DNA of 64,000 bases from Charina bottae (GCA_023362775.1 JALMGJ010000011.1:21130001-21194000), one strand, 5' to 3'. Numbered from the stretch's first letter, positions 13,301-24,125 are shown. Numbers and translations are program-made. Notes: a model not told the origin generated them from the letters alone.

Positions 13301-15486
13301 GTAGTGGAATGGGGTAGCCTTGGGGTGGGGCAATCTGCAGCCCTCCAAATGCTGCTGAACTGCAACTCCCAGTATATTTTACTTACCACCGATTAGGACT
13401 TTTAGAAGCTGTGGTCGTCGGCTCCATCTGAAGAGCCAGACATTGCCCATTTCTGACAGATTAATTTGTGTAGCCAGGGTTTCTATTTTAGTTTCAGTCT
13501 TTAGGTGGGGGTAAAGAATACTCTTTTGTTCCCTGCTTCTAAATCCAGTCTCTTTTCAGGATAAAAACCAGCCCTACGATACTGTGGAGACAGCACAGCT
13601 GCTCCTGGGACAGACACCAGGGCTGCGGCCAAATGCAGTTGCCGTTCGGCCACCCACAGCTGGGTAAGGAGAGCTGGTTACTGTGCAGACAATCCAGCAG
13701 GATATTCTACGAAGCCTCTGTTCAGTGTGTCCCCACCTTCAACCTTAAAATCAGAGTGGGGCATGGGAAACCTGTTATTTTGATGGTGTCGCCAAATCTC
13801 CTGAAGCTCTTAGGGGCTTCAGGTTGTAGAAAGATAGATTTCAGGCGAACGCTGCTTGAATGTTCTTTCCATTAAGGGAAAGCAGTGGGCTCCCGGCCTT
13901 GGGGGACTGGCTCCAAGCAGCCAGCCAGGATAATTATTTGCAAGGAATGTCATGTGATCACAAAGATTGCATGATCAGAAGGGGTGAATCATTTTGACAC
14001 TAGAGTTCTGAAGATTGGGTTAAACTCTAGGATTTGTTTTGTGCTGGGGGCGTAAGTGTGGCAGAGGCATTATTGATGCCTTGATCCTGCTTTCAGAGGT
14101 CAAGGCCAATAGGAATAGCAGTGTGGAAGAACTCCAGTTTCTGAATCTTTCTTCTAGTCTATGTGGAGTTGTACATAAAATAGGATACAGCAAGATCCAC
14201 TTAGTGGGTTAAACTAAAGAAGAGGAAAGAATAGATGCCCAAACTCTTGGGAGGAATATGAAATCAGTGTTCCCTTATTCTTTTAATCTCATAGGAGCAA
14301 TCAGATTTTAGAATAGCTCAGGAACAGGATTTTTCTTAAAGGGCAGATCTGTAGTATTTAGGACAACGTTAATCAGATCACTCTTTGCTGTTTGCAGACT
14401 TGGCCATGAGCTAATACAAGAAGAGGACCAGAAACCTTTAACTCATGAGGAGCTCAGAGAAAAAGTAATAAAGGATGTGAGTTCAGGGGACAGGGTGAAC
14501 CAAGTTTATGTTAAGAGATGAAAATCAGCACTCTTGGATGCTTTAAAACCTGTGTATTAGAAAGAACTGCTTTACTACTGCACACCATTCATATAAAATA
14601 CGCTATTTTATGCAGTATGTGCATGTACATACAAGAAGGAACTTGTTCACTGAAGTCAGGGGATGATTTCTTACAGTTCTCCGGCATTTTACTTTCTATA
14701 GCGAGACTAAACCTCAGACCCCTGTCGCAGAAACATTTTCATACAAGTGCAGTTTGGGGAATTGGTGCCTCTGTTCTTGAAAGTAGGTCATATGTTCTCT
14801 CTCAGTTCCTTTCCTTGCATTTGTTCATTAACCTCGACCGTCCAAACACCTCAGCCGTAAAACAATCCTTTCAACAACAAATCCATACTTCTACTGGCCT
14901 CGAGGGACCTGGTTATCGAAAAGAAACTGTGAGTGCTGGTGAGTCTTTGCACTCCAGGATGTCCTCTGGAATACTGCAAAGCAGAAGGGGCTGTAGCAAC
15001 TCCCGGGATGCATGCTGAAGCAGCTTTGGGCAGCCAGCGGTCGCCGTCTCTCCCACCTCTCAGCAGGGATGCGAATCTTAGCAAGTAACATTGGGGCTAG
15101 CAATTCTGGGCTGCAGAAATCTGGAAGGAAGGCAGCAGAAGTTAGTTTTCTCTTTGTTGCTATCCAGTAGTTGTCTAGCTTTTTGCAACCCAGGTCTAGT
15201 AGCCCTAAATAATCCAATCTTTGACACCAGCCCCAAATATAAGAAATCACCTTTCCCCAACCCAGTGTCTCACAACTCCCATCGTCTCCAGCAGCTTCTC
15301 TATAAAAATATGCATGTACCCTTATTTTCTTTTTTTTTAATATAAATTTTATATAAATTCTGGTTTAAATGGAATCTGTATTTGGCATGTACCCTTATTT
15401 TCAAACCGTAATAGAATGGATTTCTCTTCTTCCACCTGCAGATCCTAAGCAAGGCAGCGGCACTTTCTCTAAAGAAAAGCACGTAA
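1393..15486 (+). CDS. ODAD1: ODAD1 (CCDC114-like) outer dynein arm docking complex coiled-coil protein, 5'-incomplete, 14 exons
   Basis: Exons read by eye: 1393-1492, 2992-3181, 3782-3904, 3988-4101, 4962-5029, 6179-6366, 7117-7242, 7443-7525, 11799-11967, 12850-13013, 13560-13663, 14398-14476, 14806-14928, 15442-15486 (TAA). Every internal junction has AG/GT and the phases match, giving 1,676 nt that read without a stop (about 557 residues). The product is charged, helical coiled coil throughout. It starts with a conserved block (ELAKLQRQFRLLEGDRHAY), followed by segments such as VEVKRLEKENEDLRYKQ and SEMKELERFLENDRRVSEF. This pattern fits the CCDC114/CCDC63/DC2 family. In that family ODAD1 is part of the complex that docks outer dynein arms on axonemal doublet microtubules of motile cilia. 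ODAD1 is preferred over CCDC63 because MYADM lies nearby and both genes are on chromosome 19q13 in humans; this is inference. The last two exons (about 55 residues) are less conserved and rest on splice signals and phase. The start codon is not in view. Confidence 0.8.
1493..2991 (+). other. ODAD1 intron 1
   Basis: AT-rich intron between GTATGT at 1493 and the AG at 2990-2991. No recognisable gene or complete transposon was seen. The left border of the segmental duplication falls inside it at about 1948. Confidence 0.6.
5165..5700 (-). mobile_element. L2/CR1-clade LINE 3' fragment in ODAD1 intron 5
   Basis: The minus-strand reading ends the C-terminal part of a non-LTR reverse transcriptase, with the pattern RRAFSAMTPTLWNIIPPEVR and KALKMWFLQQAWG that is typical of L2-like LINEs. 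Downstream of this on the minus strand is the usual tail including the GGCGGCGTAC block. An ATTT simple repeat borders it at 5160-5182. The same fragment is present in the second copy at 57565-58100, so it was inserted before the duplication. Confidence 0.7.
5708..5778 (+). repeat. hAT-type MITE, left half
   Basis: Begins CAGTGTTTCTCAACCT and runs into a block ending GGACTTCAACTCCCAGAATT, the left arm of a palindromic squamate MITE seen complete at 23176-23300. In copy B the homology between the duplicates breaks inside this same arm (58153). Confidence 0.65.
7543..7690 (+). repeat. (TTTTTC)n hexanucleotide microsatellite
   Basis: About 24 nearly perfect TTTTTC units forming a pure pyrimidine tract. 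It starts only 18 bp beyond the donor of ODAD1 exon 8 (7525). Long reading frames across it on both strands are artefacts of the repeat. Copy B lost this array together with exons 6-8. Confidence 0.97.
8080..11755 (+). mobile_element. CR1 LINE (decayed) in ODAD1 intron 8
   Basis: The + strand carries the expected CR1 order. An endonuclease block lies at about 8180-8540 (including a GDFNFPDLC-like stretch). A reverse transcriptase block lies at about 10140-10590, with fragments such as NKSCQTDLIFCYNRV, TVYIDFSQAFS and LFNIFINDLDEE. The C-terminal part is at about 11075-11490, and a 3' tail ends about 45 bp before ODAD1 exon 9. Many frameshifts show it is dead. It is interrupted by an L1 3' end (10657-11017) and by an unassigned, GC-richer segment at roughly 8900-9520 that does not read as CR1. 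Confidence 0.8.
10657..11017 (+). mobile_element. 5'-truncated L1 3' end nested in the CR1
   Basis: AT-rich segment ending in AATAAA and a run of A. It is flanked by 19-bp target duplications at 10638-10656 and 11018-11036 (AGGATTCAGAA-N-GATTTTA, one mismatch). Its sequence resembles the complement of the L1 tail at 50045 on. It is absent from copy B because the whole host CR1 segment is missing there. Confidence 0.8.
15093..15206. repeat. Palindromic MITE (GGGCTAC family) in ODAD1 intron 13
   Basis: About 114 bp whose ends are inverted: a GGGCTAG...CTGGGCTGCAGAAA arm on the left and TTTTGCAACCCAGGTCTAGTAGCCC on the right in imperfect complement. A second member is at 39288-39414. Confidence 0.6.
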
Positions 15487-17170
15487 TGTGCAGTGCAGTG
15501 ACTGTATCCTGGGACTAACACAAACGAGACATCACCTCCGGCCCCGAATAGGGATCTAGCTGCAGCCTGGGCTATGCCAACCACAGAAGAAAACTGTGGT
15601 GTCACTGAGGCAGGTTTGCGTTCCAGTTGTGGTTCCTGAAACATTGTTGTTAACACCATTGCCCTCTGCCGCATCCTTTCTCATGTCTGGAGGGGTTGGT
15701 GTGGCCGAGTGTAGCCTTCATCCTGCAGGATCCTTCACTCTGCTGTAGACCATGGGAAATCCTCCTCCTCCTGGTGAATTGTCCCTTCTCTGGGCTGCTC
15801 CTGTGACCAGGACAGATGGATTGTGTCAATGGTACATAATTCATGGCTGTCATACCAACCAAGCTGTTTGCTTCCGTGCTGCCTGCTTGCTTGCTTATGT
15901 GCCTTTAATTTGACTCCACATTCTCAGGCAAAGAGAGAATGCATTGTAAAATTTCTGCCTGTAGCAGTGGTATTTTACTTTGCCACCATTCCTGTGAAGG
16001 AAGCAAGAATGTCCAACTTCTTGATCCTAAAATAAGGTCCTTGTTGGACTAGAAACAGGTGACCAAATTCGCTCTGTTCCCCCAGCAGCGTCTTGTACCA
16101 GCAGCAGTTCTTTCTCCTGTTCGTCTGCTGAGCTGTGTCAGAGTGCCTGAGGCCCACAAGGGGTATATTGTGTCTTTTGATGTATCTGAGCAGGAATTGG
16201 GTGTATTTAAAGCACTTAGCCACATCTTGGATGGGTGTTTCTTTTTCTAAACACCAAACAGCGAGCAAGTTCCTCAGAGTGTGGTTTTTACCACGTGGAC
16301 ATCTAGTAGGTGGCTGTATCAGTCCCACACAAAGTTCCCATTTACCACTGCCCGTTCAAGCTTCGCAAGTGGTGTATGTAAAAGTTTTTTTTCCAAAGTA
16401 AAATTGAAAGGCCCATGAAGACTGCACTAATCGAGGGGCCTGTCAGAGGAGCAGTTTCCTCAGTATAGTTTTTTTTCATTCTCTTTAGCCCCCTTTCTAG
16501 AAGAAGTATTTTTTTAAAAATATCCCCCATTATTTCAGCAAGGATAATGCCCCTTAAGTTGTTCCTCAACTTCCCCCAAACCATTCTCCCCTGGAGGGCC
16601 CCCGTTTCAGGCCTCTTGGCAGCGTCTCAGAGAAGAGTCTTAGGGAAGCTATTCCTCTCTCAAAGATGATCATCATGAAAAAAAATCTGATAGTTTCACT
16701 GAAGGAAAATAGATGCTTTCTTTCAATCCTGCCACTCCTGTGGGTGTGGAATGCAGGGGCGATGTGTGTGCATCTGTGTGCGGGAAGGGTGGAGAGGTGG
16801 AGACTGGTCCCAGATGGGCCGACACACGCACAGTCCCGCGGCAAGTGAAAAGACTATCGTGGTTTTTTGATGATCAGTGTAAATCGAAACTGGATGATTA
16901 AAAGGTTTAATGGACAACACCGTGGTTTGTTTTTGATGGTTTTGTTGGAGCAGTACAGGCTGCGCTTGGTCTTTGCGGGTGGTAAAGTTGTTCCCCTCTG
17001 GCCCAAATTAGGAGCAGCTGATCACTGATTCTCCCCCCAGAGCTGATGTGCAGTGAAGAACCAAAGTTGCAGAATCCCCTTTGCTGAGCAAACTGTGGAG
17101 AAGCTTGATTTGAAGAAGGGCTCTGCTAAATAATACAGCACTGAGTTTGGGTTCGTATAACATGCTAGGC
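15487..17170 (+). other. ODAD1 3' UTR and downstream flank
   Basis: No further coding exon was recognised. There is no AATAAA soon after the stop; an ATTAAA at 16897-16902 is the best candidate polyadenylation signal seen, which would give a 1.4-kb 3' UTR. This assignment is weak. Confidence 0.35.
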
Positions 17171-17408
17171 CAGTGCTTTTCAAACTCCCGCCGTTGGCGA
17201 CACACGAATGGCGGGGGCGCGGGTGGTGGTGTCGGCGTGGTGGGGGGCGCGGCTTCGGCGTGCATGGCGGGGCGGCCTCGTGTTTTGTGGTAAAACCCGG
17301 AAGCGCTGATGGTGCGCCGCTGCCGCCGCCGTGCACACCACCGGGGCGGAGGCGATGCGCCATCGCCACTTCCGGGTTGTTTCCAAACACACAGTTTGGA
17401 AAGCACTG
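17171..17408. mobile_element. Non-autonomous hAT element, 238 bp, with 8-bp target duplication
   Basis: Terminal inverted repeats CAGTGCTTTTCAAACT and its near complement AGTTTGGAAAGCACTG are flanked by perfect TGCTAGGC duplications (17163-17170 and 17409-17416). The interior is unusually GC- and CpG-rich. It carries no coding capacity. The 8-bp duplication and CAG/CTG ends are the hAT hallmark. Confidence 0.9.
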
Positions 17409-17507
17409 TGCTAGGCCTTTAACCCTGATTAAGAAAGCACAATTGTAGTGTTCAGATAATACGGTGATATAAATTTAAATAATAAATAAATAAATACGAT
17501 GTGGCCC

Positions 17508-17832
17508 TGTGGGGTGTTGCTGGCTTTTGGGGTTCCAGGTGCAGAGTAATCCAAACAACGTGTTGTGAGGCTAACAATATCTTTATTGGTAGCATAAGGC
17601 AATAATGGATGTATGGTGCATTATTGCAAAAAGGAAAAAACAAAGCATACGCAGAGTTCCATCAACAGATGTGAGGAAAGAAAAATCATGGTCTGTGCAA
17701 AGACCAGGCGTAGTTACAGTTCAGATACAAAGTACATGTAGATAGCAGTCAAAAGAAGCATAGAAAATGCATGAGTGAGATGAGTACCCATAGTTCATAG
17801 TTGAATTATACCCATGGTTCAACATTCTGATT
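17508..17832 (-). repeat. Copia 3' LTR, truncated to 325 bp
   Basis: Identical to 21117-21441 except for one T/C difference. It joins reverse transcriptase sequence directly at 17833, so the deletion removed the internal-facing part of this LTR. Confidence 0.93.
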
Positions 17833-18707
17833 TGACTCAACAATTGATCAATTTTTCTCTTCTGACTCAGATAGAATTCACCACTCTGAGCTCTAGTGAC
17901 TTCAACACCTAGATAGTATTTCAGTTCACCTAGGTCTTTTAATTGAAAGTACTGTCTTAATTGTGTTGCAAACTCTTGTACAAGGTGCAAAGAACCAGTT
18001 GCTAGGCAAAAATCATCAACATACGTTAGCAACACCGTGTAGCTACTTCCAGAACCTCTTACGTACACACAAGGATCAGCAATTGACTTTTTAAATTTTA
18101 GCTCCATCAAAGCCTTATCTAAGCATTGATGCCAACAGCGACCAGCCTGCTTTAATCCATAAAGCGCTTTGTGCAGCCTGTACACCTTCTGAGAATTGCC
18201 ACAAGCATAGCCAGGAGCCTGCTTCATGTACACTGTTTCAGGGAGCTCTGCATTCAGATATGCTGTGTCAACATCAAAATGATGGACAACAATTTCACGC
18301 TGTGCAGCCAGAGAAAGTACCATACGTAAAGACTCTGGTCTAGCTGTGGGTGCATATGTGAGATCATAGTTCAAAAACCTCTCTTGTGAAAACCCCTGAG
18401 CAACAAGCCTGGCTTTGTACTGCACTGTATTATCAGGAAGAAGCTTCTTTCTGAAAACCCATCTGGAACCAACAGCTTTCTGGGATGGGGGCAAGTCAGT
18501 GACTTCAAACACCTTTTGATTCACTAATGCCTCAAACTCCTTATCCATCGCTGTGTTCCACTTCTCCTGCTCTTCAACAGGCAGAAGCAACACCTCCTGG
18601 AAAGACTGAGGTTCACAGGTAATCTGACACACACTCACCTGCTGAATCACAAACCTGTCAGGCTTCACACCCTTTGTGGAACGTGCAGACCTACGAGGAA
18701 TTACCAC
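17833..18707 (-). pseudogene. Copia reverse transcriptase fragment
   Basis: The minus-strand frame carries the copia RT start (WVFRKKLLPDNTVQYKARLV), the DVDTAYLNAEL catalytic block, ALYGLKQAGRCWHQ, and the YVDD active-site box. It ends soon after KYYLGVEV and YLSQ, where the RNase H domain should follow. Instead the frame runs into LTR sequence. A frame shift near 18700-18740 separates it from the integrase frame upstream. Confidence 0.9.
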
Positions 18708-19534
18708 TGCCTCTTCCTCATCACTGTCCTCTGTCTTTGGTCCTGAACCTGCTCAGGTGAAATTTCCTCTTCCTTCACCTGAGGGGACCCTCTCACCACA
18801 CTAGGAGACTGGGAACCAGAAGGCAGCTGAACTGGTTGTTGTCCAGCCACAGGAGCATGGACAGTTGGCTGTGCACTAGATTGCAACAATACCTCTGAAC
18901 TAGCATTCAACCTATCCCAACCAGTAGGGTGCTCAAAATTAGCACTTCTGGAGACTACCACACGACCATAGCCTGCAGAAAAACGGTAGCCCTTAGATCT
19001 TGAGGAGTAACCAAGAAACCTTAAGCGTTGTGCTTTTGGCTGGTTCTTCCTTCGCTGAGACTTAGGGATGTGAACATACGCAAATGTTCCAAAAACACGC
19101 AGATGCTTCAGCGAAGGGCGCTTGCCAAACAAAAGGAAGTAAGGAACTTCATTTACAGCTGAATTCCACACCCTGTTGGTTAGATACACTGCAGTCATGG
19201 TAGCCTCACCCCAGAAACGGGCTGGCACCTGGGCATCTAACATCAGGCTATTTCTAATGGTATTAACAACACCAATCTTCCTCTCAGCTATTCCATTCTC
19301 AGCAGGAACACCAACATTGGCAAGTCTATGGGAGATTCCTTTCCTACGAAGCCAATTTTGGAACTCATGACTTAGGAACTCTCCTCCACAATTCGATTGA
19401 AACTGACCTACTTGATAACCATAGTTTCTCTCCACCATTGCAACAAACTCCTTAAAGCGAGCAAAGGCCTCCGCTTTAGATTTGAGCAAATAACAAAACG
19501 TAAAGCGAGTATGGTCATCCACCAAAAGAAACAT
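18701..19534 (-). pseudogene. Copia integrase core and linker fragment
   Basis: Continues the polyprotein after a frame shift at a run of C (about 19542-19550). It contains the catalytic-core first Asp (VDDHTRF), the GGEF block and the PAENGIAERK segment with the catalytic Glu. The position before GGEF, where copia integrases usually carry the second catalytic Asp, reads SNC here, so the enzyme looks impaired. A serine/proline-rich linker precedes the RT. Confidence 0.88.
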
Positions 19535-21012
19535 GAAACGTGCCCCCCCCCTTCACTAGGAGCATTGGGGCCGGCTAAGTCTCCATGAACCAACTGAAAA
19601 GGCCTAGTTGACACCCTGCCACTTTTCCTAGCAACAGGCGTAGCCTTAATTTTAGATTGTTTGCACACAGTACAATCAAGAAAGTCATCACACTTTCTGG
19701 ATCCTAGTTCAGGATACACCTTGGCCATTTGGGACAAACTGCCCCACCCGGGATGTCCCAGAACTCTGTGATAGTAGTGAATGCATTTGTTATGTGGGGG
19801 AACATTGGAAATACAATTCCCTGACACAATCCCCTGTTTAGGAAGCATTTCATACAATTGATTCACTAACTTCCCCCTAGCACATTCAATTCCATCTTTT
19901 TCAATAGAACATCCAGTACCCTTGAACACAACAGCATATCCAGATTTCACCAGGGCTGGAACGCTAAGGAGGGAAAAGTCAAGTGTAGGAACACACAACA
20001 CATTTTGTACACTTATCTCCAAACAAGGAATGTATACTTCACCCTGAAAAGACACATCAGCCATGGATCCATCAGCTAGAGCAACCTGTTGGATTTTAGG
20101 CCTGTTCTTTGTTAATAGCAACTGTTCATTGTTTACAATGATTTGGCTACAAGCTGAGTCCAAAAGCCAAGTCTCTGGGGAACGTTTACTCACAGCCGTG
20201 AGCAAAGCAGACACTTGGGTACGTTGTCTAGGCGGTTGTTTCCCCTTCTTTCGCACGAACCTCTTTCCACTGGCATTACCGGCTGGGCGAGGAGGCTGGG
20301 GACAATCCCTCATGAAGTGTTGACTCGAGTTGCACCGAAAGCATCTTCTTACAGCACACACAGCCTCTGTTCCAGCTGGAAAATGCTGTGCAGAAGTCTC
20401 AGGAACAGCAACAGATGGCTTACCCTGCATCTTCTCCAGGTCACGAGCTTGCTGGATTTCTTGCAGCCGATTTGTAAGATAATCCACAGTAAGGTCTTGG
20501 GGTCTCAACGTCTGAGTTGCCTCGATGAGCATATCAAAGCTCTTGTCCAGGCTTGACAGGATGACACAAGCTCTCTGGGCATCAGGGATCACAACATCCC
20601 GCTCCTCAAGTTCAAGAAACAAAGTATTGAGTTTATGGAGGTGGGTCATCACATTTCCACTGGGCTGCAGCTTCAGGTTGTAAAGCTGACGTGATAGACC
20701 AACGATGGCAGCAGAGGTTTGCTTGGAATAAAGGGCTTTGAGAGCCTCCCAACATGCATGTGCAGTGTTTAGATTGCTGATATGCAGTAGCTGCGATGAT
20801 TCCAGTCCCAGAATCAAATTGCCATAAGCACGATCCAAACACAACTGCACTTCATCAGTAACGGGACCAGCTGCAGGTGCGTCTTTCACATACTTCCACA
20901 AACCTTCTTTTAGGAAGAAAGACTTGATCTTCACACACCAGGTCCGATAGTTTGTGCCATTCAAACGCTCAAAAGGCAGACTAGTTAGCCCTGCAGCAGC
21001 CATGCTGACCAC
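19535..21012 (-). pseudogene. Copia Gag, protease and start of integrase
   Basis: Starts with ATG at 21012 and a typical copia Gag opening (FERLNGTNYRTW). It has a UBN2-like capsid region and one CCHC knuckle (CFRCNSSQHFMRDC, near residue 225). The aspartic protease segment (WLLDSACS, near residue 275) and the GAG-pre-integrase HHCC zinc region (YHRVLGHPG...CTVCKQ, near residues 415-455) follow. Reading is open for about 490 codons until the C-homopolymer shift. Confidence 0.9.
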
Positions 21013-21116
21013 TCAAAGAAAAACACGTTTACTCCAAAATGCAGCCTCAAAAACAAACCCCTTTGTTACAGCCAAATCCAGCGCAGCAGACCATCCAGAC
21101 TGGGCATTCCATAACC

Positions 21117-21731
21117 TGTGGGGTGTTGCTGGCTTTTGGGGTTCCAGGCGCAGAGTAATCCAAACAACGTGTTGTGAGGCTAACAATATCTTTATTGGTA
21201 GCATAAGGCAATAATGGATGTATGGTGCATTATTGCAAAAAGGAAAAAACAAAGCATACGCAGAGTTCCATCAACAGATGTGAGGAAAGAAAAATCATGG
21301 TCTGTGCAAAGACCAGGCGTAGTTACAGTTCAGATACAAAGTACATGTAGATAGCAGTCAAAAGAAGCATAGAAAATGCATGAGTGAGATGAGTACCCAT
21401 AGTTCATAGTTGAATTATACCCATGGTTCAACATTCTGATTGGCTAATGTGGGCTAGGCCAATTTTCAGCTTAACATTTTAGTAGCAGTTGTACTTACTA
21501 TAAACCGCCATGGGATGGCGGTGTTGCATATTGGCTTTTCTACGGGACACTGTTCTCATGGGAAAGGACTGTTATCATAGTCAAAACAAAGGCGATGCTT
21601 TGCCTACAAGGTCACACCTGTTATTTACTGCTTTTTGTTATGGGAAGCAGGGAAATGGAAAAAACCCAATTAACAGGCATTCACAGTGTAGGAATCCATT
21701 CGTTTGAATCCTACATAGAATAACTTTAACA
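21117..21731 (-). repeat. Copia 5' LTR, full length 615 bp
   Basis: TG at 21117 and CA at 21730-21731, followed by the GGCCC target duplication. The first 325 bp are duplicated at the other end of the element; the remainder is unique in the window. Confidence 0.85.
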
Positions 21732-21736
21732 GGCCC

Positions 21737-22707
21737 AACCAATAAACCATCTAACAATGTAATGACCTGGCTTCTCACGATTCACTAAAGCAGTGGTTGG
21801 GTTGCTATAACACAACTAAACCACCAATTACCTAAGCCCATTTAGCCTAATCTAGCATATTGTATGAACCCATGAGCATGTTCGCATAATAATCTTGGCA
21901 CAGTTTAGCATTAACAATGATAAGGTTCCTACCAAGGGGATATAAATGTAACAAGCAAGTAAATGATTAAATAGTATGCACTAAACTATGCAATTTGCCT
22001 AGCTTATAAGTATATCCACTATGTCCTCAACCTGTAGTTTCTTAAGTCCCATTGTTCAATGAGTATGGTCCCATCAAGAGAGAGCCATAAAGCTCATCTT
22101 GTCCCAAGAAGAAATATAAGTCCAGAGCATTGTGCTATTTATCCATAATAGTAAGTTTTAAAGACATACAAAAACCATAATAATACCATCAACAATAATT
22201 TACATTAGTATAACTAAGCACTGGGTGAGAGTTAACTGGGGCTGCTAATCAAAACAACATATATCCCTATAGCAAGATCAAAATCTCTATAGCTAACCAA
22301 ACATGTAACTTTACTTTCGCTCCTAAAGCCAACATGCTTCATGACAGTTTCGTTTGCTCAATATGCTCTCCTGAAAACAGTCAACTTTGTCTCTCTTATG
22401 GAGGCCTTCCCAGTTTGGAGAAAGCTATGTCTCATCGGGCGACTTTGGTGTACCGCGGCTTGAAAAACACAACGCTTTTAGAGAACAAGCAAAGCGAGGT
22501 CAGATGTGGGTTTGCTTGTCCGTTTCTCACTGGTCTGTATCCCAGCAGCCTCGGTGGGGGCTCCTTCATACTTCTTGGTTATTATAAACCAAAGCAGGCC
22601 AAATCTACGGTGGGAGATGTAGGCCAGTGGTATTGAGCGGAGGGGAAATATTTCTTGCAGATGCTGCTGCTGGAAGAATTTTGCTTTGCAGCTACTTGGG
22701 AGTCTGT
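21737..22707. other. Intergenic, no recognised gene
   Basis: AT-rich first half, then more balanced composition. Reading frames here are short and overlap on both strands without family signatures. A diffuse repeat with AACCA/CACTAA motifs near 21770-21870 may be an old MITE. Confidence 0.4.
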
Positions 22708-22832
22708 AGGGGGGTTCAAAACAGTCAAGATAGTGGCCACATCCATGCAATCCAAACCCAGACCCTTTTTACACATATCACGATTGCGTGGTTGTGGCCG
22801 CTGTCTTGACTTTTTTGACGCATACCCCCTCC
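22708..22832. repeat. Palindromic MITE with GTCAAGA-type inverted repeats
   Basis: Two arms in inverted orientation: GTCAAGATAGTGGCCACATC at about 22725 and the complement of GTCAAGACAGCGGCCACAAC ending about 22810, about 83% matched over 29 bp. A related single arm is at about 27065-27090. Confidence 0.65.
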
Positions 22833-23175
22833 CTCCCCGGCACTTACTTGTACGTCTGGTGTCTTTTTGCTGGAGGACTAACTGCTCTTTCGATCCTGTT
22901 CGGAAGCCACGCTAGATTGAGGTTAAGTCAAACTGATCTCTTCATGAAATAAGTAGGCGACTGTATCCCAGGATGATCCCCGGCTTTACTTCTCCATTTC
23001 AACTAATACAGGTGAAAACGTCAGCGTCCTGATCCAATGCTGGCTGGGGAATGCACTGGGTGACAGCGAATCAACAGCATCTTACTCCACACAAAACAGA
23101 GACTCTGTTAGGCAGCGGGTTTATCCATCAAATGGTTTTCATCCTGTTCTAGGAAGGATCACGCACCTTCTAAAG
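22833..23175. other. Unannotated intergenic stretch
   Basis: No coding, RNA or repeat signature recognised. Confidence 0.4.
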
Positions 23176-23300
23176 CAGTCGACTTTAGAAGTCAAGTTTA
23201 AGATGTGTGGACTTCAACTCCCAGAATTCCCCAGCCTGGCTGGTGAGTTCTGGGAGTTGAAGTCCACACATCTTAAGGGTGACAAGGTTGAGAAATACTG
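23176..23300. mobile_element. hAT-type palindromic MITE, 125 bp
   Basis: Nearly perfect hairpin: arm AAGATGTGTGGACTTCAACT and its complement close around a GCCTGGCTGG loop, with CAGT/ACTG ends and TTGAGAAATACTG at the right. Flanks TTCTAAAG and TTCTACAT suggest a decayed 8-bp duplication. The left arm is also seen at 5708-5778 and 58108-58153. Confidence 0.75.
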
Positions 23301-23489
23301 TTCTACATGATTAGATGCATGGACGGGGGTACAGTATTATGCTTGTATCTGAGGCCCAAAAGTGCTCTTAATTTATAAAGCTATCCGAACAAGCATTTCC
23401 TCTAATCTTTAATCATCAGGACTCTGAGAGTTTCTCTGGGTGTCCCTTCCTTGTGAGACCAGATGGGTGACTGCTGAGAAAGGGCCTTG

Positions 23490-24125
23490 GCAGTGATGGT
23501 GCCTCATCTATGCAGCACCAACTACACAGAGTTTTGCTTGGCACCCACATTATGGTCTCTGAGTGTCAGGCAAAGACCTTTCAGAAGAAACGATGAAAAT
23601 TCCTTAATCTCACAACACACGGACAGAGTGAACCATACTTTCAACTGGGAAACTGTGAGCATCTTAAACCAAGCCAAATCCAAAAATGCTAGAGAATTCC
23701 TGGAAATTTGGCACTCAGACAAAGCAGCCATCAACAGACACTTAGAGGTAAACAACATTTACATACCATTCATAAGAGGCAATAGAAAAGCCAGAAGACC
23801 AGAACACCTCCTTGCCAGCAATCAACACCCAGATATGCAAAGATTAACACCAGGATTAGCACCAGAGGAACAATCAAACAGCACAATATACCCTAATCAA
23901 GGAACTATTAACTCAGTCAATCAACCAAGCAGCAAACAACAGCCCAATCAAGGAATTACCAAGGAGAGAACAACACCCCCACCAACACAAGCAGGACAAA
24001 CCAGGGTATATAAACAGAGAGCAAGTCCCACTCCCTTTTTGCACTGAAGATGTTGCCTAGTCTGGCAATGAAACATCTGCAAGAAAACAAGGCCCAGAGA
24101 GCACCAAGGACTCCACAAAGACCTT
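23490..24125 (+). mobile_element. Penelope-like retroelement 3' end with GIY-YIG endonuclease remnant
   Basis: The + frame reads HTDRVNHTFNWETVSIL, then a REFLEIWHSDKAAINRHLE stretch. That layout matches the C-terminal part of the GIY-YIG nuclease domain of Penelope-like elements. The 3' end, with the motif ACTGAAGATGTTGCCTAG and GAAACATCTGCAAGAAAAC, recurs at 47732-47935. The RT domain is absent, as expected of 5' truncation. The family is inferred from these motifs. Confidence 0.7.

Larger units (their letters stand above)
1948..14031 (+). repeat. Segmental duplication, copy A (carries intact ODAD1 exons 2-11)
   Basis: This interval matches 54478-63920 in direct orientation. Between 2992 and about 5753 the two copies align at a constant offset of 52,400 with roughly 17 substitutions in 2.6 kb counted by eye. 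Segments present only here: about 2644-2780, 5754-7713 (exons 6-8), 8384-11513 (most of a CR1), and a 23-bp AT-rich stretch at 12310-12332. Homology ends inside intron 1 on the left and inside intron 11 on the right, so neither border coincides with an exon. Confidence 0.93.
17508..21731 (-). mobile_element. Ty1/copia LTR retrotransposon, 4.2 kb, internally deleted
   Basis: The element is bounded by TG...CA and by GGCCC target duplications at 17503-17507 and 21732-21736. On the minus strand the order is full 5' LTR (21731-21117), gag, CCHC knuckle, protease, integrase, reverse transcriptase, then directly a partial 3' LTR (17832-17508). The RNase H region and 290 bp of the 3' LTR are missing. 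The overlapping 325 bp of LTR differ at one position, so insertion is recent. It sits between ODAD1 and MYADM. Confidence 0.93.

Noticed and set aside
16713..17448. Several 60-130 codon frames between ODAD1 and the copia element
   Set aside because: They overlap on both strands across a CpG-rich MITE and show no conserved domain.
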